This document shows, one piece after another, positions 17,775-25,608 of a stretch of 53,368 nt of DNA. The DNA is from Alphaproteobacteria bacterium (GTDB taxonomy: Bacteria > Pseudomonadota > Alphaproteobacteria > Micropepsales > Micropepsaceae). The stretch is taken from assembly GCA_028292825.1 (NCBI GenBank), contig JAQGLO010000060.1, positions 1 through 53,368 on the forward strand, written 5' to 3'. Positions within the stretch are counted from its first letter, which is position 1. Each line of letters starts with the position of its first letter. The notes beneath the pieces were generated by a model, which did no database searches, was not told the DNA's origin, and saw nothing but the letters and a program-made list of their open reading frames with translations. The position numbers were made by a program, and so were the translations under genes.

Positions 17775-17975
17775 TATTCTCTTGCGGTCCAAAGGCTTAG
17801 CGGGAACGTCCACACTTTTCTGTAACCCGGAATTCTCCGAATTCGTCCCGCTTCTACGCACTCTGTTGGTTTTGTGCACGAAGATACATGAAAATGGCCA
17901 CCATCAGACAGCTTCGCTCCCCGCACATGGCAGGCCCAGGTTGGCCTCAAGGGAAAGACCGCCAGCGAGACCTTC

Positions 17976-18167
17976 TTAATTAAGGCGCACATCGTCCAGC
18001 ACGATGACTTCATCAATAAAGGCGAGGGCTTGCGCAAATCGACCGGTCACGGCAAATCCGTGCACCAGCGACATGCTGAACGCTGTGGTCAAAAGCCCGT
18101 AGCGCGCTGCGCAAATTTCCTCCAGGCAGCCCTGCAGCATCCTTGACGGTCCGTATTGAAGCAGCAA
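17976..18167 (-). pseudogene. Possible remnant of a TPR-type regulatory protein
   Basis: A 63-codon frame whose second half (ARYGLLTTAFSMSLVHGF, then AVTGRFAQALAFIDEVIV) resembles one helical TPR-like repeat of large winged-helix/ATPase-TPR transcriptional regulators. No other part of such a protein is found on either side, the ribosome site is absent, and base composition drops here. I read it as a gene fragment; it could also be chance. The remainder of 17775-18199 holds only the dusA upstream region and no recognisable gene. Confidence 0.3.
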
Positions 18168-18199
18168 TTCGCGATTGTTTTTAGAGACATTTCACCGGG

Positions 18200-18496
18200 C
18201 TATTTTAGACAAGTTTTAAAATCCGGCGTTTGCTGGCACTCGCATTTTGGCACGTGAAACGTTAGTGCCGCGCCGGTTGATTTTTCGACATAATAAATCC
18301 CCAACGCTTTGCACGTGATTTTAAAGGCTAAAATCGACATCTCTTTTTGCGCTCGTAGCACTTCTTCCTTTAAGGAGAAGTTCGATATATCGGGCGGCCG
18401 ACGGACGGTCTCTGCTAAATAGCCATGCTTGTGCGTTTCGTCTGTGTCATCCCAGGAGATGCCGATGGATAACGCCGTGTTTTTTGTCCCGCCCAT
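18200..18496 (-). CDS. Small hypothetical protein in AT-rich segment
   Basis: A 98-codon frame with no family I recognise. It has no obvious signal peptide or membrane segment; the middle is a charged helix (SLKEEVLRAQKEMSILAFK) and the C-terminal part holds four cysteines (including CECQQ). Codon third positions are much less G/C-biased than in neighbouring genes, in keeping with the visibly AT-richer sequence from about 18170 to 18530. No good ribosome site precedes the ATG at 18496. It is divergent from the XRE gene at 18524. It may be a recently acquired gene or a non-coding open frame. Confidence 0.4.
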   Translation of the reverse strand: MGGTKNTALSIGISWDDTDETHKHGYLAETVRRPPDISNFSLKEEVLRAQKEMSILAFKITCKALGIYYVEKSTGAALTFHVPKCECQQTPDFKTCLK

Positions 18497-18523
18497 TCGT
18501 TGGCTTTGTGTGTTGGTGATTTA

Positions 18524-18841
18524 ATGCAAACGCGTATTGCTTTTCTTCGAAAAGAAAAAGGCCTGTCTCTTGAAGACGTAGCCAAGGCGGCAGGCACGAC
18601 GAAAGCACAGATTCAGAAACTGGAGCGCGGTGACCGCCGTTTGTCTCTGGAGTGGATGGAGCGCCTCGCCAAGGCGATGAACACAAAGATTTCCGAACTT
18701 CTGCCGTTGGAAGAAGTCGCGCAGGACTCCGAAGAGGCCGCCATCCTGGAGGTTCTTTCGCGTCTTCCCGATCGGGACCGGGCGGCGCTGATCGGCATTG
18801 TCAGGAGATTGTTGGTGCGACTGGAAGATCTGGGCGGTTGA
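18524..18841 (+). CDS. XRE family helix-turn-helix regulator, paralogue A
   Basis: A 105-residue DNA-binding protein with an N-terminal HTH_3 domain (residues 4-58; recognition helix around TTKAQIQKLERG). The acidic/helical tail contains LSRLPDRDRAALIGIVRRLL. It is nearly superimposable on the protein at 19906 in the HTH (RIAxLRKExGL, AGTTKAQIQKLERG, RRLSLEWME), so both are expected to read similar operators. ATG at 18524 was chosen as the family start; the frame opens at a TTG at 18500. A half-site TGGATA occurs at 18465-18470 upstream. The 3' end overlaps the convergent gene at 18801 by 41 bases. Confidence 0.8.
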   Translation: MQTRIAFLRKEKGLSLEDVAKAAGTTKAQIQKLERGDRRLSLEWMERLAKAMNTKISELLPLEEVAQDSEEAAILEVLSRLPDRDRAALIGIVRRLLVRLEDLGG

Positions 18842-19397
18842 TTGTCTCAGTGCGGGATGGTGTTTTCAGCCGACCCGCAAAAGGGCGCAGAATTGAAGGC
18901 GCGGAATTGATGTGCCGTTCGCGCCGTTCCTCCAATGGCTGGATGCCAGGCTTCGAGGTGAACGTGCGATGGACGATCACGGGCTGGGAGGCACCCCGGA
19001 TGGCCAGGTTCAGCAAGGCCGCGGTCCTGATGCTGTTCTCATCGGGGGCATCTTCCACGATGGTCTCCGACAGGGCGCGAATCCACAGCAGATCGGCATG
19101 GTGTCGTTGTCCCGCCCTAAGTCGATCAGCGACTTCCTCCAGGTTCCTGCCATAACGCGCATGGGAGGATGGCAGGCGCTGGACGATGATGCGGATCAGT
19201 TCGCCGGCGCCGATGGCACTGGTTGGCGCGGTTTCCCGCAATTCATTGTAAAGCGCGCGAATCCTGTCCAGCAGCGCTGCCGTGCATTCGGCGCGGCCGG
19301 GGCAATAGGAGCGGGCCTGAAGCTTGCACTCCGCAACCAGGCGCTTTTCGTTTTCCTGGAGCTCGCTGATCAGCAGGATCACGGGGTCGATCGCCAT
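18801..19397 (-). CDS. Hypothetical helical protein
   Basis: A 198-residue soluble protein of unknown family. The N-terminal part is strongly helical (LISELQENEKRLVAECKLQ, CTAALLDRIRALYNEL) and includes a CPGRAEC cysteine pair. The rest is mixed helix, and the C-terminal 45 residues are basic and proline-rich. The ATG at 19397 has AAGGG six bases upstream and codon use fits the genome, so it is probably real. It overlaps the 3' end of the XRE gene at 18524, convergently. The helical-regulator neighbourhood suggests a signalling or stress role, but nothing direct supports that. Confidence 0.6.
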   Translation of the reverse strand: MAIDPVILLISELQENEKRLVAECKLQARSYCPGRAECTAALLDRIRALYNELRETAPTSAIGAGELIRIIVQRLPSSHARYGRNLEEVADRLRAGQRHHADLLWIRALSETIVEDAPDENSIRTAALLNLAIRGASQPVIVHRTFTSKPGIQPLEERRERHINSAPSILRPFAGRLKTPSRTETINRPDLPVAPTIS

Positions 19398-19593
19398 AAG
19401 TGCCCTTAGTTAACAGCTCGAAAAAAATGTAGCGAAGCGGGTGACAGATCCGCAACGAAGGCTGGATTTGTTGGCAAGCATCCCGTTAACGCCTCTCCTA
19501 GAATTTGACGAAAATGGTTTCATTGCGCGGCGGCCGGACGAGAGCGGAGCCGGGGCGCTGCGCGCGGAGATGGATACCAATGGCGTACAGGTG

Positions 19594-19608
19594 TATCCAA
19601 AATGGATA
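19594..19608. promoter_or_regulatory. Palindromic operator-like site TATCCA-AAA-TGGATA
   Basis: A perfect 6-3-6 inverted repeat. It shares its arms with the sites at 21113-21129 and 21256-21272. An extra TGGATAC at 19571-19577 and GTATCCA overlapping this site (19593-19599) make a cluster of half-sites. It lies about 200 bases upstream of the gene at 19397 (minus) and about 300 bases upstream of the XRE gene at 19906. Binding by one of the local XRE proteins is inferred. Confidence 0.5.
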
Positions 19609-19687
19609 TTTTATGCTTACCTGTCATCGGCAGACCTCGGCTGCTGCAGGCCTCCCCCGGCCCGCCCCGGCGCGGCCGCGGCCTTCC

Positions 19688-19719
19688 AGAGGCCCGGCTC
19701 TTCAAGGCGCCGGGCCTCT
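19688..19719 (+). terminator. GC-rich hairpin, possible terminator
   Basis: Arms AGAGGCCCGGC (19688-19698) and GCCGGGCCTCT (19709-19719) pair perfectly around a 10-base loop. The following sequence (TCGTTCGGG) is only weakly T-rich, so termination is plausible but not certain. Confidence 0.45.
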
Positions 19720-19905
19720 TCGTTCGGGCTTCTGCGCTCCCGAGCGAAAGTTCACCATTACCTGGAAAAATTGCCATATGACGGCGGATGACGGATGCTG
19801 GCCCGTCCGTTTACCAAGTGCGGGGTATCCGCTGTTCTTTGCGGCATGGCGCTATATTAAGGTGCGTGAAACATCGTCAGGTTCACTGACCGTTCCGGGA
19901 CCCGT

Positions 19906-20274
19906 GTGAAAAACAGAATCGCCATACTTCGCAAGGAGAGGGGCCTGACGCTGACGGCGCTGGCGGCAGCTGCCGGCACGACCAAGGCCCAGATTCAGAA
20001 ACTGGAGCGCGGTGAACGCCGCCTTTCGCTGGAGTGGATGGAGAAGCTCGCCCGGGCCATGAACGTGAAAATCTCCGACCTCCTGCCCGGCAATGAGATC
20101 ACCTGTCAGCATACCGCGGCGGAAACAGAAATTCTCCAGATCGTGCAGCGTCTCCCGGAAGACGACAGGTTTTTGCTGGTGCGGATCGCCAAGGAACTTC
20201 TAGGTGCACCACGCAGTGCCGAAACCGCCGAGGCACCGCGTCCGGCGCGGCGTGCGGCCGGCCGCAAGGCCTAA
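19906..20274 (+). CDS. XRE family helix-turn-helix regulator, paralogue B
   Basis: A 122-residue HTH_3 protein starting at GTG 19906 (KNRIAILRKERGL). The HTH domain (residues 3-57) is highly similar to the protein at 18524, also at the DNA level. The C-terminal section repeats the theme IVQRLPEDDRFLLVRIAKELL seen in the other two XRE proteins here, followed by a basic Ala/Arg-rich tail. It is probably a transcriptional repressor. The stop overlaps the convergent small gene at 20271 by four bases. A palindromic site lies about 300 bases upstream. Confidence 0.8.
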   Translation: MKNRIAILRKERGLTLTALAAAAGTTKAQIQKLERGERRLSLEWMEKLARAMNVKISDLLPGNEITCQHTAAETEILQIVQRLPEDDRFLLVRIAKELLGAPRSAETAEAPRPARRAAGRKA

Positions 20275-20552
20275 CGCTCGGCGTTGAAAGCGGTCGCCAC
20301 GTCCCCCAGCATGGACTGAAGCGTCCGCCGCGGTTTTTCCGTCTGGCTGGTCTTTCCGGGCGCGGCGCAATGACCGCGGTTCAGCAGCACGCGCGACGAC
20401 GGCACCGGGGCGGCGCCTTTGGAGCAGAAGGCGCCTGTGCTGGTCTCCAGCAGGCCGCGCATCCATTGCCCGGTTTCGCGGGGATAAAGAATATACAGCG
20501 CGACCGTAAAGGCGAAAAACGCGCGCAATATCGCGCCGATCAGCGAAGTCAC
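20271..20552 (-). CDS. Small single-pass membrane protein, unknown function
   Basis: A 93-residue protein from a GTG start at 20552, chosen because CGGAGAG lies just upstream. Residues 4-23 (LIGAILRAFFAFTVALYILY) form one hydrophobic membrane-spanning segment; the rest is polar, with two cysteines, and probably lies outside the membrane. I recognise no family. It is co-oriented with the XRE gene at 20644-21099, 91 bases upstream, so it could be in the same operon and controlled by the operator at 21113. Confidence 0.55.
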   Translation of the reverse strand: MTSLIGAILRAFFAFTVALYILYPRETGQWMRGLLETSTGAFCSKGAAPVPSSRVLLNRGHCAAPGKTSQTEKPRRTLQSMLGDVATAFNAER

Positions 20553-20643
20553 TGGATCTCTCCGCGAAGATCGCGGTGGCCGCGGGGATGAAGCGCAGCG
20601 CGCTGCGCCGCGGCGAAGTGCGTGAAAGGGCTTCGTGAGCCCG

Positions 20644-21099
20644 TCAAGCCTGGTCTCCCGCACTGCGTGCATCGAGGCGGATCGCGATCTTCTCCAGAAG
20701 GTCGCGATCGCCCTTGCCCAACTGGTCGATGGCACTCGCCAGCAGCCAGGACGGCGTTTTGCGAGACGTCATCGACCAGGCGTCCAGGGAGGCGTCGTCG
20801 AAGAACCATCCAGGATGGATATCCAGCGCTTCCGCGATCCGCGCAATTTCCGCGCCATCGATGGACAACAGTCCGGCCTCGATCTCCCACAGGCGCTTTG
20901 GGGAAATCCCCAGCCGCTGAGACAGCTTTTCGCGCGTCAGGACGGGGCTGTTGTTCGCACCGACGCCGAGGGCCATTTCGCGGGCGAGGTGGATGCGATT
21001 GCCGATCCGGCATTTCCAATAGGTCGCGGCGCTGTTGGTGGCGCGGGATCTTCCGAAGATCGGCGCGGGGGTGTCTGGCGCTGGAACGAGACTCGACAT
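20644..21099 (-). CDS. XRE family helix-turn-helix regulator, autoregulation likely
   Basis: A 151-residue protein. A polar N-terminal extension of about 50 residues precedes an HTH_3 domain (LTREKLSQRLGISPKRLWEIE; IARIAEALDIHPGWFFDD). The C-terminal helix (AIDQLGKGDRDLLEKIAIRLD) resembles the tails of the two other XRE proteins here. The ATG at 21099 has a strong GGAGG site; in-frame ATGs at 21120 and 21165 lie within or beyond the operator and are less likely. The palindrome GTATCCA-TAA-TGGATAC is centred about 22 bases upstream of this start, suggesting negative autoregulation. Confidence 0.8.
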   Translation of the reverse strand: MSSLVPAPDTPAPIFGRSRATNSAATYWKCRIGNRIHLAREMALGVGANNSPVLTREKLSQRLGISPKRLWEIEAGLLSIDGAEIARIAEALDIHPGWFFDDASLDAWSMTSRKTPSWLLASAIDQLGKGDRDLLEKIAIRLDARSAGDQA

Positions 21100-21112
21100 C
21101 GTTACCTCCAAG

Positions 21113-21129
21113 GTATCCATAATGGATAC
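21113..21129. promoter_or_regulatory. Palindromic operator GTATCCA-TAA-TGGATAC
   Basis: A perfect 7-3-7 inverted repeat, the best copy of this motif in the window. It lies immediately upstream of the ribosome site of the minus-strand XRE gene (start 21099) and in the intergenic region shared with the divergent PAS gene. Use as an XRE operator is inferred from symmetry, recurrence and position. Confidence 0.65.
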
Positions 21130-21255
21130 TTTGGAACGGTTTACAGAAGGTATACGCAGTGCCAAATCGGGAAAATGGCCCTACAATTAAGGAATTCTGT
21201 TTCAATTTGACAGGCACCCCGCGGCCTCCGCCCTTGTGGTGTTTACTTCTATATA

Positions 21256-21272
21256 GTATCCGTAATGGATAC
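21256..21272. promoter_or_regulatory. Second operator copy GTATCC-GTAAT-GGATAC
   Basis: A 6-5-6 inverted repeat differing from the 21113 copy at one base, about 143 bases from it centre to centre. It follows directly after the TATATA run at 21250-21255, which could be part of a promoter. It lies about 125 bases upstream of the PAS_5 gene at 21395. Paired sites could allow looping by a dimeric repressor (inference). Confidence 0.6.
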
Positions 21273-21394
21273 AATGGTGTGAAGGCCTGCAGAATGGGAA
21301 CCCGCAATCGTGCCGTCTCGGCGCAAGGCTTTCACGGGATGCCTGTGAACCGCTTCGTGGCGCGTGGCCTCAAGACGGCGAATCGGGCCCGTGA

Positions 21395-21919
21395 ATGAAG
21401 CACAGGCACAGTCATCTGCTGATCGGCTATTGGGGTGGACTGCATGCCGCAGGACAGCGCCCCGAAGAGGGCGCGTTTGATGAGGCCATCATCAGCAGCC
21501 TGGCGCCCCATTTGTTCATTCTTGAAATGGAGCAGGGCGCCAATGCCCGCTATCGGCTTGCCGGCAGCGCGATCGAACATGCGTTCGGCCTCCACCTGCA
21601 AGGCACGGACTTTCTCGACCACTGGGCCGAATCCGACCGCGACTTGGTGAAGGACTTCTCCGTCCTGGCGGTGCACAGCCGCCGTCCGCTGTGTCTGCTG
21701 TCCTTCTGCGATTACGAAAAGATCGAATTCGAGACGGTGCTGGTTCCCGTAACGGCCGCGGATGTCCGCAGGAAGCGCATCATCGGCGTCAGCATGGCGC
21801 TTGGCGACGAGCCGCCCAAGCCGGCGCCGCGGCGCCGTATCCAGCATTTGACGCACATTGGATTTGCCCATGACGCGCTGACCGCCAAAAGCGACCGGTC
21901 ATTGCGAAGAAGGGCCTGA
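21395..21919 (+). CDS. PAS_5-type PAS domain protein
   Basis: A 174-residue protein with one PAS domain of the PAS_5 family common in alphaproteobacteria: an N-terminal segment, then LAPHLFILEMEQGANARYRLAGSAIEHAFG, GTDFLDHW and a C-terminal strand pair (EFETVLVPVTA). No output domain is attached, as is usual for the family, which has been linked to cell-envelope or motility signalling in some genera. The C-terminal 35 residues are basic. It is divergent from the XRE regulator at 20644, with two palindromic operators between them, so it is a likely target of that regulator. Confidence 0.8.
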   Translation: MKHRHSHLLIGYWGGLHAAGQRPEEGAFDEAIISSLAPHLFILEMEQGANARYRLAGSAIEHAFGLHLQGTDFLDHWAESDRDLVKDFSVLAVHSRRPLCLLSFCDYEKIEFETVLVPVTAADVRRKRIIGVSMALGDEPPKPAPRRRIQHLTHIGFAHDALTAKSDRSLRRRA

Positions 21920-21969
21920 TCCGCGGAGCCCAGGGGTGGGTTGGCGGTTTGCAAGAAAGGGGGGCGTGG

Positions 21970-22560
21970 ATGAAATCGGGACTGCTGGGCAAGGGATGGC
22001 CACCCGCCTTGGCGTGCCTGCTGCTGAGCGGCTGCATCAGCGCGCCGGGCTTTCGCGAACAGGGCGAACGCGCGGAAGCGGGCGATCATCTGCAGTGTGT
22101 TCCGTACGCACGGCTGCACTCCTCGGTGAAACTATATGGTGACGCCTATACATGGTGGCAGAAGGCGGCCGGACGGTTTGCGCGTGGGACGCGTCCCCGG
22201 GAAGGCGCTGTCATGGTGCTGAACAACTATGCCGGCCCGGAGCGCGCCCATGTGGCGGTGGTGCGCAAGATCGTTTCTCCGCGCGAAGTCCGTATCGATC
22301 ATGCCAACTGGTTCGATGACGGCGCCATCTATGTGAATGACCCGGTGATCGATGTCAGTGATGAAAACAACTGGTCCAGCGTGCGGGTCTGGAACATCAG
22401 GACGGGCGCCTGGGGCGGGCGGGTCTATCCCGTGCAAGGCTTCATCGGGCCGGATGGAAGCGACCTGTCCGTGCCGGTTGCCAGTGCCTCGCAGGATGGG
22501 GCGGCGAATCTGGTCGCTTATCTCAATTCGCTGTCGAATACGGTTGGGGCGCCGTCATGA
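21970..22560 (+). CDS. CHAP-domain lipoprotein (putative peptidoglycan amidase)
   Basis: A 196-residue predicted lipoprotein with lipobox LLSGC (Cys22). The CHAP/NlpC-type papain-like domain has the nucleophile Cys43 in QCVPYAR, His94 in ERAHVAVV and a downstream polar residue in IDHANW. Such domains cleave peptidoglycan peptide or amide bonds. Start at ATG 21970 with AGGGGGG upstream. It lies 26 bases from the convergent LapG-like protease gene. A role in wall remodelling for surface-protein display is possible by context, but the substrate is unknown. Confidence 0.75.
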   Translation: MKSGLLGKGWPPALACLLLSGCISAPGFREQGERAEAGDHLQCVPYARLHSSVKLYGDAYTWWQKAAGRFARGTRPREGAVMVLNNYAGPERAHVAVVRKIVSPREVRIDHANWFDDGAIYVNDPVIDVSDENNWSSVRVWNIRTGAWGGRVYPVQGFIGPDGSDLSVPVASASQDGAANLVAYLNSLSNTVGAPS

Positions 22561-22586
22561 CGCGGCAACGCGCGTTCCCGCAGCGG

Positions 22587-23390
22587 TCAGTTGCGCGCCA
22601 GCCTCGACGGTGTGCTGGCAATGGGCGCCGCCGTAATAGTGATGCCCGCCAGCTGGATCGTGGGGTTGGCGTGCATCCACCAACCCTCTCCATTGAGCGA
22701 ATAGACCGGCACATATTGCGGTTGGGACTCCATGGGCACGGCCTGGGGCAGGAGATTGTCCAGCAGCCATACCGCGCCGTCCAGCCGCACGGCCAGGACT
22801 GCATGAAAGCCGTGGGTAAGGGTGTCGGAAACCACGACTATGCGCAGGTCGTGAACGGGAAAGCCCAGCCTCACCAGACTGAAATACTTGGCGATGGCGA
22901 AATCTTCGCAATCGCCGCCCCGGGCGATGAATTCGCCGGGCGTCTCCCAATAGTCGCTGACCTGCCAGTTCACCCAATCCTCGACATAGGGCCTGGCGTT
23001 CGCCCATCGGTTGACGGCGTCAAGTTGCGCGCGGCGGGGCTGGCCAGCCTGAGTGGCAAGGAAGGTGAGCCACTCCGCAGGCGCGCAGTGGCGTTCCTCG
23101 GCACATCCTGCGGGCAAACCGATGTTGAAAGTGATCGGGAGCGAGGCTGGCGCGACATTTGCCGCCGTACCGGTGGGAATGACGGTGGCCACAGCGAAGG
23201 CCGGCGCGGCTTCGACAATGAAGGTGTCCGCCGCAGGCGCATCGGTCAGCACCTTCTGCCAGAAGGGAAGCAGCGCGAAGTCCGTGCAGATCGCTGTGCC
23301 ATTATCAAACAGTGGCGCACCATGCGCCTGCGCGACACCGCACAGCGCGGCAGCCACAAGAAAAGCCTTGATTTTCAGTCCCCAAACCAT
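22587..23390 (-). CDS. Periplasmic transglutaminase-like cysteine protease (BTLCP/DUF920, LapG-like)
   Basis: A 267-residue protein with a Sec signal peptide (cleavage near AQA, residue 22) and the BTLCP fold. The catalytic triad is visible: Cys161 in ARGGDCEDFAIAKY, His196 in THGFHAVLAV and Asp211 in WLLDNLL. Characterised members (LapG) cleave large surface adhesins under c-di-GMP/LapD control, including the two-partner exoprotein CdrA in Pseudomonas aeruginosa. Here the gene is divergent from the tpsB-tpsA locus, so TpsA is an attractive substrate. No LapD homologue is in the window. The start has GGGA four bases upstream of ATG 23390. Confidence 0.83.
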   Translation of the reverse strand: MVWGLKIKAFLVAAALCGVAQAHGAPLFDNGTAICTDFALLPFWQKVLTDAPAADTFIVEAAPAFAVATVIPTGTAANVAPASLPITFNIGLPAGCAEERHCAPAEWLTFLATQAGQPRRAQLDAVNRWANARPYVEDWVNWQVSDYWETPGEFIARGGDCEDFAIAKYFSLVRLGFPVHDLRIVVVSDTLTHGFHAVLAVRLDGAVWLLDNLLPQAVPMESQPQYVPVYSLNGEGWWMHANPTIQLAGITITAAPIASTPSRLARN

Positions 23391-23854
23391 CGTTCCCAGC
23401 GCGTCTCTTGTTTGCGCCAGTGTCGGAAGCCGGACTTAAACCCGCGTTATCGGTGGCCCGAACAGAGACATTCGGCGCGCGCGAAGTGGTTTCTTGGTGA
23501 AGATTTCGTTTTTGATAAATCGCAGATTTACGCTCCGTCGAGACGATCCGCGGCGTTACCCCGGATCGCGCGATGCTGCTTGTTGTCGTCGTCATTTTCC
23601 CGACATGCGGAAACGCAACCGCGCGCGCACTTCAGATTGCGAAAAGGCCGTCGCGCCTTGTTTTGCTTTCGGAATTCCATCTCGACGGGAAAAGTTTGCA
23701 CCGATTACAAGGGTCGCGTTTTTCTGCCGACGCAAAAAGGAATCAAAAATCGATGCAATTGTGACATTGCCAAGATTGCAGCACGTCCTGATCGCAGGTT
23801 GATAATTCGTTTACGGAAGGGAAACGCCTGTTCAATGCGGCGTCATGGTGCTGA
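23391..23854. other. 464-base divergent upstream region of the TPS locus
   Basis: No gene is supported here. The sequence is visibly less GC-rich than its flanks and contains T- and A-runs, in keeping with promoters for the divergent protease and tpsB genes. A small AAGGC-6-GCCTT hairpin lies near 23645. I see no clear -35/-10 pair that I would defend. Confidence 0.5.
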
Positions 23855-25555
23855 ATGGTGATGGCATACAAGTCTGGCTGGTTGCTGCGGAGCTGTCTCT
23901 GTGCCGCAACCGTTTCGTTTTGCGGCCTTCCGGCTCTTGCGCAGACATCGGCGCAGCCTGGCCATATCGACGAGCGTTTTCAGCAGCGCCCGGCGGCGCC
24001 GTCCGTGGGCACGCCTCTGGATGTTCCCGGCACGCCCAGGCCTGCCGCGCCATCCGGCGCCGCGGCTGTCACCTTTACGGTTACCGCGTTCAGCTTCGAA
24101 GGCAACACGGTCCTGCCCGACGCGCAACTCCAGGCCATTGCTGCACCTTATACAGGGCATCCCATTAGCCTGGCGGACGCCAATGACCTGGCCGCCAAGG
24201 TCACGGCCGCCTATCGCGACGCGGGCTATATCCTGGTGCGCGCCGTGGTCCCCGCCCAGCAGATCGATCGCGGCACACTACGAATCCAGATCCTGCAGGG
24301 CCATATCGACAACGTACGGATCCAGGGCGATGCCGGCGGGGCGCGCCCCTATCTGGAAGCCTATGGCGCGCGCATCGCCGACACCAAACCCCTGACTGCC
24401 AAGGTGCTGGAGCGCGAATTGCTGCTCGCCAGCGACATGGCCGGCATGAATGTGCGCAGTGTGCTGACCGCATCGCAGACCGCGCAGGGCGCCGCCGACC
24501 TGACCTTGGTGGTCGAACCCAGGAAGGTGGAAGCCTTTGTCGGCGTGGACAATCGCGGGTCCCGCTTCCTGGGCCCCTATGAAATCCAGGGCGGTGTCTT
24601 CTTCAATGATGTGTTCGGCACCGGTGGGCGGCTGGGCCTGAACGGGGCCGTCACGCCCGGCATCGGTCCGGATCTGGCCTATGGCGGTGTCAGCTTCGAC
24701 CAGCCCCTAGGCACCGACGGGCTGCGTCTGTTTTCCGGTTTCAGCTACGCTGCGACCAAGCCGGGCTCGATCCTGCGGTCCTTCAGCACCGAAGGCAGCG
24801 CCATCAACGCCAACACCGCGCTGAACTATCCCTTCATCCGTTCGCGCGACTTCAACCTGCAGGGCTCGCTGGGCCTAGCCTATCACGATATCCGCTCCAG
24901 CAATGCGCTGGTCGATCCGCTGTTCGCCGACCATACCCGCGACCTGAGCGCCACGCTGTTCATGAATGCGCTGGACGATTGGGGTGGCTATTCCACGGCG
25001 TCGCTCGGCATCACGCGCGGGTTGCCCGTGCTGGGCGCCACCAGGGCGGGCAATCCCGTCAAGTCGCGCACCGGCGCCAGCGGGGAGTTCACCCGCGGCA
25101 ATTTCGAACTGACGCATCTGCAGCCGCTGGCCGACCGTTTCTCGGTGATGCTGGGCGCCACCGGCCAGACCTCGTTTGGCGATCCGCTGCTGGCCTCCGA
25201 ACAGTTCTCGCTGGGCGCCGACAGCTATGACCGCGCCTTCGATCCCTCCGAGGTGACGGGCGACTCCGCGCTGGCCGGACGTATCGAGCCGCGCTTCGAC
25301 GTCGCAGACCATCTGGCGCTGCTGTCGAATGTACAGCTTTACGGTTTCTTTGAAGGCGGCCAGATCTGGCAGGCCCTGGCCGTGGCGGGCTCGCCTTCCT
25401 CCCAGACGCTTGGCAGCGCCGGCGCGGGGTTTCGATTTCTGGTGGGCGATCACGTCAACGCCGATCTGGAATGGGCCAAGCCGCTCGACCGCAATGTGCT
25501 GGGCAGCGCCAATCAGAATTCACGTTTCTTCTTTTCGGTTGGGGTGAGCCTCTAG
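23855..25555 (+). CDS. TpsB-type outer-membrane transporter (ShlB/FhaC/HecB family)
   Basis: The Omp85-superfamily pore that secretes the TpsA exoprotein across the outer membrane; 566 residues. It has a signal peptide (about residues 1-30), a proline-rich linker (45-68), one clear POTRA_2 domain (about 73-157, FTVTAFSFEGNTVL...LRIQILQGHIDNVRIQ), a second POTRA (about 160-222) and a C-terminal 16-strand barrel ending in FFFSVGVSL. The loop-6 VRGY-type motif that inserts into the pore is altered to DRAFDPSEVTGDSA (about 459-472). ATG at 23855 has no strong ribosome site; a second ATG is two codons on. tpsA follows after 53 bases on the same strand. Confidence 0.92.
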   Translation: MVMAYKSGWLLRSCLCAATVSFCGLPALAQTSAQPGHIDERFQQRPAAPSVGTPLDVPGTPRPAAPSGAAAVTFTVTAFSFEGNTVLPDAQLQAIAAPYTGHPISLADANDLAAKVTAAYRDAGYILVRAVVPAQQIDRGTLRIQILQGHIDNVRIQGDAGGARPYLEAYGARIADTKPLTAKVLERELLLASDMAGMNVRSVLTASQTAQGAADLTLVVEPRKVEAFVGVDNRGSRFLGPYEIQGGVFFNDVFGTGGRLGLNGAVTPGIGPDLAYGGVSFDQPLGTDGLRLFSGFSYAATKPGSILRSFSTEGSAINANTALNYPFIRSRDFNLQGSLGLAYHDIRSSNALVDPLFADHTRDLSATLFMNALDDWGGYSTASLGITRGLPVLGATRAGNPVKSRTGASGEFTRGNFELTHLQPLADRFSVMLGATGQTSFGDPLLASEQFSLGADSYDRAFDPSEVTGDSALAGRIEPRFDVADHLALLSNVQLYGFFEGGQIWQALAVAGSPSSQTLGSAGAGFRFLVGDHVNADLEWAKPLDRNVLGSANQNSRFFFSVGVSL

Positions 25556-25608
25556 GTCCGGGGCTCGTACGCATGCAACAGAGCTGAAAACGCTCGGGAG
25601 TTTTCATC

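Larger units (their letters stand above)
19398..19905. other. Intergenic region between two accessory genes
   Basis: About 508 bases without a gene I can defend. It holds a palindrome of the GTATCC/GGATAC type (19594-19608), a GC-rich hairpin (19688-19719) and an open frame from GTG 19441 whose first 45 codons look protein-like (TDPQRRLDLLASIPLTPLLE) but which runs through the hairpin into low-complexity sequence. That frame may be a truncated gene. Confidence 0.5.

Noticed and set aside
19441-19791. Open frame with a plausible start (TDPQRRLDLLASIPLTPLLE)
   Set aside because: After about 45 codons it runs through a palindromic operator and a GC hairpin into low-complexity Pro/Arg/Ala sequence; at best a truncated gene, and I cannot support it.
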